DNA of 64,000 nucleotides from Klebsormidium nitens (Eukaryota; Streptophyta; Klebsormidiophyceae; Klebsormidiales; Klebsormidiaceae), in assembly GCA_000708835.1 (NCBI GenBank), contig DF237343.1, forward strand, positions 17,832-81,831. The letters are read 5' to 3'. Below the pieces are notes generated by a model, which saw nothing but the letters and a program-made list of their open reading frames with translations, had not been told where the DNA came from and did not search any database. Both the position numbers and the translations under genes were made by a program. Positions 24,617-35,927 of the stretch are shown here, piece by piece. How positions within the stretch are numbered: position 1 is the stretch's first letter; the number at the start of each line of letters is the position of its first letter.

Positions 24617-26523
24617 GCGACAAGGCTCAAAAGGGACGGAACGTGTTACACTCTCCTCGGTCGGCTTTCTCTAATCAGCATACGGGTTAATATTGTGTGC
24701 TGCAATCCTATGTCACAAATCAGCTTCGATGCTGAGTTGCACGATTAAAACAGCCGGTATCATATCAGAGTGCCACATACTCTCCAACTGATGCATTTGA
24801 TATCAGTGTGTGGGGGGCGTCTTTGGGCCTATGGGTTTGTGGGTCTTTTTAGGATCTGCATCTATTCTTATAGCCGCTGTGTCTCTTTCGTCTGTGACCG
24901 CACTGCGGCGGTCCGCTGCAACATCATATGCACTGGCAGTCATGGTGATGCAGCCTTGTGTATAGTACGTATGCCACCATGATGCGCGGCAGCCGACTAA
25001 TGTTTATATGTAATCTAGATGTAGGGTCAAACGTTATAACTCGTTTGTCCAAGTTTGGCATATACCCGCGGCGTATACGTTCAACTTGAGTATCAAAAGG
25101 CCCGGCGGCATACTAATATGGAACTTATGCTGCGCAAATGCATTTCTGCCGCCGGTGAGTCCGCGGGGCGACGCATCATGAACTCATCTAGTTTCGGACT
25201 TCGGCCGGAATTATTGGAGTGCCAACCATTTTCATACTATTGAATGCACTACGTATGCGTTAATTAAAACGCGAATTTGACTTCACATGAATCATTGATC
25301 AGAGCCGATATATATTTGCCCGATCCTTTCAAGTTAAGGCAATCAATCATGTATGATAGCATACAAGCGCGGCACAGTAATTTATCGGTCCTAAATTCTC
25401 CGCTAATGGCCGGGTCGACTCGGCCGCCGATCCTGGCAGTTCAATGACGGACTCGATCAGGCCAGATTTTGCGAGCAACGGTATACTTTGAATGCGCGGC
25501 GCCTGCATGTTGATGCATGCAGTCGTATATATAACAACCTATACATTTTGTGCAATCAGGCTGCAGTCGCGTACACGCTTTTTCGGAACGATCTTAAGCT
25601 TTGAGTTCCATCAATCAGCCTAGGTAATATGTCTCAAAGGACGAGACTTGTAAACCCTGCTTGGGCCTCTTCGCAATCTGTTAACATCGGTGAAACGAAA
25701 TCTTGTTTCACCGGCTACATTTATTGAGCTGTCGGCAGTTCTCCTATACATTTCGTTCCGTATACTGTACGCGCGTTTATCGATCAGGGTTGAGACGCAT
25801 TCGGCTTGTTCAATGGTAGCGTCATAACTGGAACCGTCGTCATTGGCACGTGCGTCTGTTCTGGGAGTGGCCTGTCTCCGTGACGTTGTGTGTGTCACTG
25901 GTTGTGACGTTGTGTGCGTGGCCCGTCTCGGTGACGTTATGTGATGTACCGTTGTGAGCCGGGCCGCTTTTCAGAGGATGCAGATAGGTAAGGGTGACGT
26001 TTCCGTCAATAGCCTGCAGGGGGAGAGACTTCGTGAATCAATCTCTCGGTAACGGACTTTTTGAGGCTACCCAGAATCGACGGCCTCGTGAACGTCAACT
26101 CGAAAAGTCAAAGCAAGAATCTGAACAGATGACATCGAAAGCATGCAAAATTTATTGAGAGCCGGAATCCCCCGCTTTTGTCCTCCTTGCGAAAGTCTTC
26201 TCCTTCGACAGTGTCTCCTAAACCAATGACAAGGAAAGTTTCACTTGCAGAACAGAATGCGAAGCGCATTGAAGGAGCATCCTCAGCTGATTTCAGTTGC
26301 TTAGAATCAAGTTGTGGGCACTCGCAGCTATATGGTGTCTTGACCCCGGCTTTTTTATTCTTGACTAATACACGAGTTCGGCGGTCAACTGGATCGCTCC
26401 CCTGATTCAAGGTTCTTGTATAGGCGGAAACCAATCAGTTTCAGCATCAGTTTGATGCACCTCTGACTGAAAATAGTACTGTTTTGACCTCCTATTCGTT
26501 CATGTCGAACGGTTAGTGAAGTT
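24617..26523. other. AT-rich intergenic region between convergent SKL1-like and cystatin genes
   Basis: No gene is supported. From about 24700 to 25600 the DNA is AT-rich with short TATATA runs and resembles 61600-62050 in composition. A cluster of TGACG motifs lies at 25869-25943 with one more at 25995. These are ordinary 3' flanks and spacer as far as I can see. Confidence 0.4.
25869..25999. repeat. Imperfect tandem repeats with TGACGTT cores
   Basis: Three diverged copies of a GT-rich word (tgacgttgtgtg, tgacgttgtgtg, tgacgttatgtg) start at 25881, 25905 and 25932. The first and third are preceded by cctgtctccg / cccgtctcgg. A fourth TGACGTTT lies at 25995. TGACG is the core bound by TGA-type bZIP factors in plants, but the site is downstream of both flanking genes, so a regulatory role is uncertain. 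Confidence 0.45.
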
Positions 26524-27561
26524 CTAGTTGCTTTGGAACGGGATAATAAAAGGGGCGTGACTTGCCTTGAAGACCTCTGCCTCGTAGGCGCGCTTGAAGT
26601 GCCTTGCTGCTACTGTCAATCGGAGCACGTAGTTGATTCCAGCTACGACTTGTGTCTTGATGAAGAGAATGTGAAACCTGAGGTCGTGGCCAGTGTGATT
26701 GAAGCCAGTATGGTTCTGGATTGCAGGACAAAAGAGTCAGTTAGGAAAGACACAATGTCTTCTGCGTGCCCATGTGTGGTAATTACGTACATTAGTCTGA
26801 GCAGATTTTGTCTCCGGCATGTCAACGAGCACAAGCCACGTCAGCCACATCAGCTGTCACCGCTTAAATTCTTTGTTTAAATCTAAACTTGAGAAGCTTT
26901 TCAGATGGGTTCCTTTATCTGAATTGAATATTGCGACGTTTCGGTCCTAGCATCCATAAATGAGGGATCCGAAGGCCAAAAAGAACGGGTTGAGAAGAAA
27001 CTGTAAACCCATGCAAGGCAGGCCTATGGGAAGTGTCGACGGTCACAAGGATCATACAGCGCAGGTCCAAGAATGACCTTTGGAAAGCTGCTCCAACTGA
27101 TTCAAAGAAGGTACTACTGTATATTCAAAAGGGTTAACGGAGTGTCCAACCACCTGCAACCCACGACATTGCTTCATCATTTCGCCTTGAACAGCTTAAG
27201 AGCACAAGTGCTCCTAGCTGTCCCAAACGCCTAACACGTACTTGGCACGATGACAGGGCCTGCTCGCATGGTTTCCGAGCTTCAAGCTACCCCAAAGGGC
27301 GCTGTGTCGTTCAGCTGTGCTTACCGTCTTCAGTGCAATGGCGTCCAGCGTGAAGTTGACAATCTGCTGCACTTGGGGGTTCTCATATTCGGATCTATTG
27401 AGAGGCGCAAATCCTCCTGGTAGGAAGGTCACAGCTGGAGCCGTCCGAGTCCTGTTCAGCTTGAGGCTCCTAGCAAACTTGGCGTCGCCCTGGGGTAAGC
27501 TGGAAAAGGCGAGAACGACAGTGAAGGCCGCAAGAGCGGCGCTCATCCTGACTTGCGCCAC
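26524..27561 (-). CDS. Secreted cystatin (cysteine protease inhibitor)
   Basis: Two exons, 27561-27325 and 26715-26524 in reading order, join in phase 0 to give 142 residues. Cystatins block papain-like proteases by inserting a glycine-bearing N-terminus and two loops into the active site. The protein starts with a signal peptide (AALAAFTVVLAFSSLPQGDA). LPGGFAPL carries the N-terminal double glycine. NPQVQQIVNFTLDAIA is the helix, less conserved than the plant LARFAV motif. The second exon contains QVVAG (the QxVxG inhibitory loop) followed by INYVLRLTVAARHF strands. The second loop is expected as P-W near the end and here reads P-F (IIPFQSN). Two or three N-x-T/S sites suggest glycosylation. 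The gene converges with SKL1 and diverges from the JmjC gene. The intron model depends on acceptor aatccag, which gives a continuous frame. Confidence 0.88.
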
Positions 27562-29065
27562 AGATGGAGGCTGCAGCTGTGCTCATAGTTCGAGGGACGT
27601 GGCGTTCAATATGTAGTCGCTCAAAGAAGCAGTCAAGCAGCATGTCCCGCTAAGAAGCACCGGCACTGACTAGCATGCAAAGTGCTTTGGGGGCTCCGAT
27701 CAGCTGGTTCTTATGCGTATGCCTGGCAGCTGCTCTGGCCAGCTTGTGACCGCTGGTTTCAGCGTTGATACAGTGCAACTGCAGCTTTGTCGATTAGGTC
27801 AAGGTGTTGCACAAAGACATATGCCCCCCATATGCCTATTGCTCATTGATCATTGACAAGCACCGTGAGTACTCTTCGGAGGTCTCAGGGATGTCAGAAT
27901 CATGTCCAAACCCCACTCCCAAAGGAGCTTGCCTTACTTCGTTGGTCCTTTATTTTTGTAGCAAGCCATGGACGAAGGTTTGGAACTGCCATTTGTCAAG
28001 GTCTGGCAGGCTCATTGCAGTGGCCGGATACAGTAGCATCGTTACATCGTTGTACTCTTGGCAGCAAGTTAAAATTGCAGATCACGTACGAGATCACGCC
28101 CTAATGCAGCCTGGTGTCTAACTTAAGCAAGCCTTTCAATCCAGAAGTAGGTCGGAATTTCGTCCGTGTCCTTACTGAGTCTAGTACAAGGTTGGACTTC
28201 TGTATGGAAGTCACTGCAGGTGTGAATGTGTGAATGTGTCACTGTTCAAGACGTTGGATGCTCACGAGGAGCTGTCGGATACGCTCCTCAACTCAATTAC
28301 AGTGCAGTACGACGAAAGCGAAGGCAGTGGGGGCACTGGCAGAGGGCAGCGCTAGCGAAGCCTTAACAATATAAGTACTGTACAACCTACCTCGCTAGCT
28401 GGATGGAGCGAGTCCGGTTGCGCACTGCAGGAACGGGAACTTCGGCCGGCAACCACCCCTGCCACCGTAGGAACCAGATCCGTCCGCTCTTCTATGGAAT
28501 GATGCACGCCGTTCGTGGGAGCATGTGTTTATAAGTGGCGCGCGCGGAGAATCAAAGTGGCTTGCAATGGTGGATCCAGACTCCCGAGGCCCAGGGCCAG
28601 AGGTAGCTTCAATGGACACTCCGGCCAATCAGAAGGAGGTACATACATTATTGTGCCACTCCGGCCTCCTCCACAACGACTATTCGAAGGTTTGAAATCA
28701 AGCCGCGACAGATGTGCCAGACTTAAGTAGAGAATGAACCCTGCTGCAAGAGACTTGCCCTTCAATAATTCAAGGTGTGCGACACGGTCAGCTGTAGAGG
28801 CTGCAATCTACTGGCCAGCTGGGGGGCGGGACTTATGTATGGGTCTCGGGACCCGGGTCTTGTGCTTCTCAGCATTCCCTTTTCTGCTGACCCGCCGTGC
28901 AACGTAACAGGTGCAACTTTTAAAACCTTTTGACCTGAAGCAACAGTCTGCAGCTCCCCTGCAGCTTGGGAGCATTGCTAACTTGTTCCTTCGGGAGTTG
29001 CGTTAGGAATGAGCATCAGACATCCTTGATCGTCTTCCACGTAGCTGGCAGCCTCTTCATTAATC
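27562..29065. other. Intergenic region between divergent cystatin and JmjC genes
   Basis: This is upstream DNA for both genes. No further gene is supported. Short open frames on both strands around 28400-28770 overlap each other and lack splice-consistent extensions or motifs. Confidence 0.4.
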
Positions 29066-31297
29066 ATGAATGCAAGGCAGATGTCTCCCAAAATGGTGAA
29101 GCAGCAATTGAGGCCAGAGTCTTGCAGCTCAGGTGAAGAGTACAATTCTTGTACGACTCCTAGCAGGCCCAATCAGAGCGCTGCGCAGCAAATGCGACAA
29201 GTGCACCGGCTGCCTGCACATTGCAGTGCCTCTGAGCTTTCTGCAGCTCTGCACTCTGGGGAGCCTTTCGTAATCTCCCTTCAGCAGGAAGACGTCCCAG
29301 ATCAGGAGCTCGCTGCACTGAAGCAGCGGTTAGCTGGAAAGACTGTGCATGGATGGCAGGGGGACAAATCGATCGAGCTCAGTATTGACGACGTCGTGGA
29401 TCTGTGGCTGGAAGACCGGCTTCCATGCAACATTGTTGATAGCTACGTGAAGGTGAGGCAATAGAACTACTTGCAAAGCCACCAGGTTTCATGTGTTCCA
29501 GTACCTTGTGAGCATCTGCGGCTGTAAAGATTGATCTCTTTCAATCCGGAGCAGGGGTTGTTGAGATCAGTGCTGGTGATAAGAAACTCTCCACGCTTAA
29601 GCAAGTTCTGCTTGATGCTTCTTACCGACTTGGCGGGCTGTGTTGGAGCTTCGTGCATGTGAATGATTATGGTCTCCTGTGTTACAAAATTCTTTGAGGA
29701 ACATCTTGCAGGATTTACTAGACTTAATGTAGTGTGCAGCCGCACGTAGGTATGTCACATTGTATCCAAGCCCGTCTCCGCTTCCCAGCCTGTTGCATTC
29801 AACAGCGTATTTCAGCACCCTCCAAGCATAGAGCTTGCCTGGGTGCTCTGAACGGCAGTGATTTTGAACAGACTTCGTTCTTTCTAAAGCCGGACTTCAA
29901 AGCGCAAATATCTTTGCTACTAGCTGATTCCAGCTTTTGGGTCTCTTTGACGGTCATCTAGAAGCCTGGACTGGACATTTGTTTCTGTCCCATCTACCAT
30001 TTGAGCATTACATCTGATTGAGTCAATCTTGAAACGTAATGCTTTTGCGCACGTTTTGGAGTTAGGTTGAACATTGCAGATTCCGCGAGCCTGGCGCCTA
30101 TCTCTGCAAACTACAACGTGAGAGTGCCGCATGCCTATCTCTGCTCAATCAGTAACATTGACGTCACCATCCTTTGTCAACAGCTTTGCTATTGGACGAA
30201 GATAGCCAGGGGACTCATCAGGGACCCAGGCTATGAACCAACCTTGCACCTGGACTTAGATGAGGATTCCTTTGTTGTTGTATACGTAAAGCACCACCAC
30301 AACTTCGCCACTGGACTTCAATGGGCAGTGGATCTGATTCCCAAAGCATTTTCCAGAGGCACCTGAGCAGGGCCGTTCAGAATATCAGAAGGCCCACTCG
30401 GCAGAATGTCTGACAACTTATTTCTTTCCAGGGAGTCTTCTCCGTTCCCGACTTTCTTGCAGAAACCAACCTTCTCTCCAAGCACCCGGACACTGAAGAG
30501 AGGACCGTCTCGCTTTACCTGAGCTCCTCGAACGCGTACACCCCCTTTCATGTCGACGCCTACGGTTTCGCCGGCTGGGCCTTTCTCTTCCGGGGGTCCA
30601 AACGATGGGAGTTTGTTCATCCTCAGCACTACACAGAGTTTCACGATGCTGCTCTTGGGGGTCCCAGGGACACACCAGGAAATGAGTTGCCAGCAGAAGT
30701 CGAACTGTGGAGAACAACAGCGGGCGAGAGAGACGTGGTTTACATTCCCCCCGGATGGCTCCACAGGTAAGCTGACAGGTTTTCGAAAGATTTGCACAAG
30801 ATTTGAACAAGGTGTCTATCCTTGCGAATATCAAATTGTTTGCATTCCAGCAAGCTTGCTCGCGAGCTTCAAGTAATCGACTGGCTGGGGTTATCGGACA
30901 TCACTCTCAAAACATTGTGAACTCGCCGCTCCTTAGTCTCCCGATTTGCAATTGTCTCGTCCAGTCTTCTAGGACATGGAGATATTTCAAGACCTCTTCT
31001 CAAACGGTCTTTAAATCAGCACTCCTTTTGACAGCTTAAATGTGTCGGCCACCTTTTTTGAGGCTCTTATCTTGGTGATGATTACCACCTCATGTAATTT
31101 TACTAATCATGTGCAGAGTTTGGACAGACCAGCCAAGCTTCGGTTTCGGAGGAGCATGTGCGATGCCGTGGGAGGTGGAACAGGTTTTGCAGCACTGGCG
31201 GCAAGAAAAGGAATTGGGAATTGCTCTAGAAAAAGATCTGGACGAAATCTTTAGAACAATCAGTGCGGTCACTATTTCAAAACGAACAGCACCGTGA
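29066..31297 (+). CDS. JmjC-domain 2-oxoglutarate oxygenase
   Basis: Exons 29066-29452, 29712-29728, 30066-30117, 30432-30766 and 31117-31297 give 323 residues. JmjC enzymes use Fe(II), O2 and 2-oxoglutarate to hydroxylate or demethylate proteins. The domain is clear: FSVPDFL, then TPFHVDAYGF with the first two iron ligands (His192, Asp194), the WAFLFRGSKRWEFVHP cosubstrate segment, and IPPGWLHRVW with the third ligand (His263). An FGFGGACAMPW strand and a helical tail follow. The architecture is that of the small JMJD5/JMJ-type cupin oxygenases without PHD or other histone-reading domains, so a histone target cannot be assumed. The second exon is only 17 bases and is inferred: it has a good tcttgcag acceptor and is the only piece found that restores phase between exons 1 and 3. 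Confidence 0.85.
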
Positions 31298-31680
31298 TCT
31301 ACAGCCGTTTCTTGTACTCCCAATATGACGTGGTCTATTGGACTAGTCACCCAGCTGCATCATCTCATTTCGAATGCTCTGAATCATAAAAGCTTCCTGT
31401 AACAGCCAATCAAGCGAACATTTCGAGAAGTCAGCGTTTATGATGCACTATCAAACAACCGAGCTCGTGACCTAGTACGGCCAAAGCTCACGTATACTCT
31501 CAAATGCTGCAAAAGTTGAAATGTCGTTAATCGAGATTCTGAGAGTTTGACAAGGTGCGTGCACACGCTTCTTAATTTCCGCGCCTTGGCTCACAGCCGG
31601 ACCTCATATATTCTGTTATGTTCGACGGAGACCGCCCAATCTGACAGCGAAGCATGATAACAAACTTAATTGTGTATTAA

Positions 31681-32033
31681 GGTTGCGCGTCGACCGAAAA
31701 CCTCCGAGGTCATCCCAGGTTTCTGAGCCAATCAGAGGCCTGCTTTTCATAAATATGGGTTTGTAAGAGGTTTGCAACACTGAGGTGATTGTGTCGCCTA
31801 TAAGTATCAAATGAGCATCTTTTCTGCTCAAAGAGGCCTTGCTGGCAATTGCCACCACTCATGGCCTTTGCCCATGTGCTTTGGATGGAGCATTTTGGTG
31901 CACAATTGGGTGATATAGGGCGCATAGATGTGGAGGGTTTGCTGCAAACCACTGCCGAAACCAGGGTTTCCTGAACCACGTGGTCTGACAACATCATAGT
32001 GGGGGGTGGTAGATTTTCGGTCGACGCGCAACC
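31681..32033. mobile_element. MITE-like element, 353 bp, perfect 20-bp terminal inverted repeats
   Basis: The ends 31681-31700 and 32014-32033 are perfect inverted copies (ggttgcgcgtcg... at the left). Both ends are flanked by TAA, consistent with the 3-bp target duplication of PIF/Harbinger elements (Tourist-like MITEs). The interior has no coding capacity, so the element is non-autonomous. The perfect ends suggest fairly recent activity. Confidence 0.75.
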
Positions 32034-32342
32034 TAAATCTTGAAAGGCTGAAGTCTACATTTCGAAGTTGACAATCGGACAGCTAGAAAATCCACCTTGA
32101 TAAGTGAATTGGCGTGTTCGTCACGATGATGCAAAGCGGATCATTACACGCCTTATATGCAAGCGGATCGCGCACACCCGGCTCACTTAATTTATAATCG
32201 TAGAGGCGGGCGCTTGAAGTTTGCTAGCTGTATCATGACTGAGGCCCAACGGATATGCATGGGCAATTTCGTACAGAGTCGCTAGCTTATTCTTCCCATG
32301 ATGCATGTGACCGAGACGCGGTCACAGTTGAAAATTTAAAAG

Positions 32343-32429
32343 GACGACCATTCGATCGAGTCGATTTTCCTTTACGCATTGGGCACGCGCGTGAAGCTTC
32401 TGCCACCGCGCCTAGATCGAATGGTCGTC
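32343..32429. repeat. Perfect 15-bp inverted repeat with 57-base loop
   Basis: gacgaccattcgatc at 32343-32357 is repeated inverted at 32415-32429 without mismatch. Similarity stops on both sides. It could be a small fold-back element or a hairpin RNA. It is distinct from the MITE about 300 bases to the left. Confidence 0.6.
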
Positions 32430-32877
32430 TGGATCCAAGCTTGTTCTGATCAGATCTCGCGCCTGCAAATATTAAGCGCCCAAGCACGTACATGCAGTGG
32501 CACCATGCATGTGGGAGTTCTTAGTATTACCACTCGATCAGCCGTTAATTAGCTAGATACGTCATCGTGATTATTGAATGAACGCACGCGCCGAGCCGCG
32601 CTGGCCACTGCAGCGGCGCGCGGCTGCAAGCTCCAAAAGGTTTACGGAGTTACCTATATGACGATGTGTAAAGCTCTGGCAAGTGTTACTGTACTCGGCG
32701 ACTCCCATTTTGTAAAGCTCCGAGTCCCGGACATCTGCATGACTGGGCAAATATGAACACAATGGAAATTTGGCACAAGGAAAAGGCGATCCGGCCGTTT
32801 AAGAATACTTCAAATCCACGAGTTCTGCATGAACACGGGATCAAACACGGTATCAAGCATTGCCTTCGCTATGGCCC

Positions 32878-35180
32878 CTACTTCGAACGTTCTTCTTTTA
32901 GTCCGTCTTGCAAAGCAGTGACCTCGGCTAGCTGGTCATTCGTCAATCTTTCCCACTTGATTTCTTCGATAAAGCCTTCTTTTAGTTTCTCAACCATTGC
33001 GCTTCGGATGAATTTGACCTTGAGATTGCTCCCGTGCATTCCTCTGAGCCAACTAAGCCACGACCTTGCATTCTCTTTGGTCACCACCGCAAAGGTATCT
33101 ATGTCGGAGCACAGTTGCGGCACATCGCATGCATCCGCCAGCTTGAGAAGCTCCTGCAAGATGCAAGGTGAAGATGGACGTTGGTTCAGGTTCGAGAGCA
33201 CCTATTCTCTACTCCGACAAGAGGAGCACTCGGATCATGCCAACATGCAGTTTGATGTCGGCCCAAATCACGCGCGCTCACCATCAGACATTTTCTCTTA
33301 AAGTCAATTAAAGAACGGTGTGACTGTAAGTATGCTCCCAACAGAGCCACCGATTGAGCTTGCAAGTGACCACAGCGCTTTGGTCCGGACAACTACTTGT
33401 AAACAATGGTCCTCAAATTTGCGTTTTCGTGCAAAGAAAGACGCAAACCAACGTCGCTAGTTATTTCGATCATGCTTTGCCCCAGCTTTTTGCGCCTCAC
33501 CTGTAATCTGGCGGCCCTGGTTGGGGTTATGCGGTACAAAGGACGGCGGTCTCCGTAGACGTAGTACAAGAAGGCCTCCAAAGCGGACTTGCCAGCAGGG
33601 CATGGCACATCTACTTTCAGCTTGTGGCCAGGGCCTCGAGGTTGCCCCTCCCAAACTTGCTTCAATCTAGTCGAGAAGTAGGGCACGCTCAACAGCGCTG
33701 CGGAATGAGCAGCCACTGTTGCGCCATCCTGGAAGTTGGAAAAGAAACTGATTGAAGACTCTTAAAGAACAGGCCTGAATTTGAGGCGACTTCGTGACTT
33801 GACGAAGCCTGACGAAGGTGCTTTGAAGTATGGCATGCACTTCACTATAAGCATCACGACGTGCATGACTTACAGGTAGTGCAGTCAACAAAATGATCAG
33901 CTGTGAGGTTTTGTCCAATCATCCTATGGGGCCTCTATGGATTGATACTTGCACAGAAGAAACCTGCTCCTCAACATCGTTCTTATTTGGCCCCCTCACT
34001 TGTAGATTCCTGAGATGAACTTACTTGTATCGTACTTTTGTGTGTGCTACTCTCAAAAGCAGATGGTGTTTCTACGGTTCATCTTTCGATGCCACTCAGC
34101 TAGCTTGGTTGAAAACGTATCCATGCAGTGGCTCCTTAAGTTGCAAACGAAACTGCTTACGCATGTAACAGGCCTCGTACCTCATGGCAACAAGCGGATT
34201 GCAGAAGGAGATTGCAAATCCTCACTAACCTGTGTAACAAAGTAGACGTCCCCACTTGCTTCTGCTTCGCCAAGCAGCGCAGACTGTGGTTTCAACTCTT
34301 TTGAGCGTTTGAATGCATTCCACCATCTTTCCGTAAAGATCCTTTTCATGCTTACGGTCACAGTCATCTTAGATGCTAATTGAGAGGAGGAGCGGTCTGG
34401 CTGGTCATCATCAGAAGTACACAGATATTCAGCGTCACGGTCCTCTTCGGAGTCTGAGTCTTCGCTCTCTTCTTCTGACCCGTCCGAGTCTTCCTGAGTG
34501 TTGGCGTTAGGTCTGACTTCGATACTAGTGACCTTGCAATGGAAGTCCGGGCCACCATCGTCTGAGACGATTCTTTCGTCCACAGTTGCACCAACATCAC
34601 GCCACCATCCTGGCATCAAGAGATGCAGCACATCTGTTTAGCTATGCATAAACGGTCAGCATCGGTAGCTTCACCTTTCAAGCGCCAAACAAGACATGGA
34701 GGACCACAAACTGCTGCCCGCGATCTGCATCCAAAGAGTAGCCAATCCACTTGATCGTTTTTTTTGTGTGCTTGCAGTACATTGCCCTCAAGTTGATGTG
34801 CTTGCAGCAAACAATGCTTCAAGTTCTCGCAAAAGAAAAGGGTCAGGTTACAAACCTGGGTGAACGGGCAAATCTCCAGGGCGCCCAGCTTTTTCCCGCA
34901 CCTCGTTCCCAGTAGTATAAGCGTAACCACATGGAGCTGCTGAGCACCCTGGAGTACCTCTTGGGACATCCAGCTCATATTCGTTGTTCAATGGGCCATC
35001 AGGTGAGGGTTTCTCAAGGTCAATTTTGAAGCAATGGGTCACTTTTTGGCATACCCTCCCTGCATTCAGATCCTCTTTTGAAGAGGTGGAGTTGGTTGTT
35101 CGTTTCCGTTTCTTCAGGGTGCGGGTGCTTGTTGCCGTCCTGTAAGGATAGACAGGTTTATCCTTGCCCCAAGACGCCAT
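32878..35180 (-). CDS. BTB/POZ-domain protein with basic N-terminus and acidic linker
   Basis: Exons 35180-34856, 34609-34230, 33728-33501 and 33153-32878 (reading order) give 402 residues. BTB domains dimerise and often link substrates to Cullin3 ubiquitin ligases. The domain spans about residues 225-330: GDVYFVTQDGATVAAHSAAL is the usual entry (D-V-x-F ... AHSAxL), followed by SVPYFSTRLKQVWEG, an ALEAFLYYVYGD helix and LLKLADACDVPQL. A helical C-terminal region follows, possibly BACK-like. The N-terminal 108 residues include a basic patch (TLKKRKRTT, likely nuclear signal). Exon 2 carries a strongly acidic serine stretch (EDSDGSEEESEDSDSEEDRD). No kelch, MATH or NPH3 partner domain is seen, so the substrate is unknown. 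A 37-base hairpin lies just upstream of the start. Confidence 0.85.
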
Positions 35181-35927
35181 TAGGGGCCATGGAGAAAAGG
35201 TGCCCTAATCAATCCATGCGCAAGCCCACGCGTCGGGCCTCACCGTGAGCAAGAGTCTGGCAGACTCTTTCACGGTGACAGGACTCTCTGAAGATGTGCT
35301 GAGGGCTGCCTAGGCAAGCAACGAAGCTGTTGATGTATTTGTGTGCTCTGCGCACCGCAATTTTGCGTGCAATTCTGCCCCTTCTGCCCCTTCATTGTCA
35401 ACCTCGCTGCATAATGGGATGCGCACACGTTGACAAGGCACCCGGGGGATCTCTACCGGGTGCACCGTTCCTACCAGCGCCTAACTGTAGTTTACGGACC
35501 GGGGCGCCAGCAAGGGTTGGCGAACCCTAAACTGTACGGCTGCTAACTTACATGAGCTAAATGATAATGCATGGGGGGCATCTAGCTGCTTTCCTCGCAT
35601 CAAAACAAAAGGTCAAAGTGATAACTCGAATTGGACAGATAAAAGATTCAAGAAGCATGTAGAACTTGGATAGCTGCCAATATTAATAAGTCGAGAACAG
35701 GTTCCTAGATCATGGCTGCTAGCTTTCCATGTCGGGGCAAAATTCGAAACGGATTCTTGGTGTGCAAAGGCGGAAATCGAAGGTAGAGCTGGGAAGATTC
35801 TGCTAAAAGGTGAATGGTCATGGGAGAATGTGACCAACTGGCTTGCAAGACCAGACCACTCCCTGCTTGGAGTCCTTTTAAAGGGAAGCTGCTCAGGTCT
35901 ATTATCTAATCAACAGCTCGACAACCC
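35181..35927. other. Intergenic region between divergent BTB and acetyltransferase genes
   Basis: This is upstream DNA for both genes. It contains a 37-base hairpin at 35241-35277 and an inverted gcacccgg/ccgggtgc pair near 35440-35465. No gene is supported. Confidence 0.4.
35241..35277. repeat. Compound hairpin upstream of BTB gene
   Basis: Outer arms caccgtga / cacggtg and inner arms gagtct / agactc close on a three-base loop. It lies 61 bases before the BTB start codon, so it may be in the promoter or 5' untranslated region. Confidence 0.5.

Larger units (their letters stand above)
31298..32877. other. Intergenic region between convergent JmjC and BTB genes
   Basis: Apart from the MITE-like element and a nearby 15-bp inverted repeat, nothing is recognisable. 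Both flanking genes end here. Confidence 0.45.

Noticed and set aside
30118-30366. Continuation of the JmjC exon 3 frame through the intron
   Set aside because: The frame stays open by chance. The donor gtgaga at 30118 and acceptor at 30432 give the in-frame junction into the conserved JmjC core.
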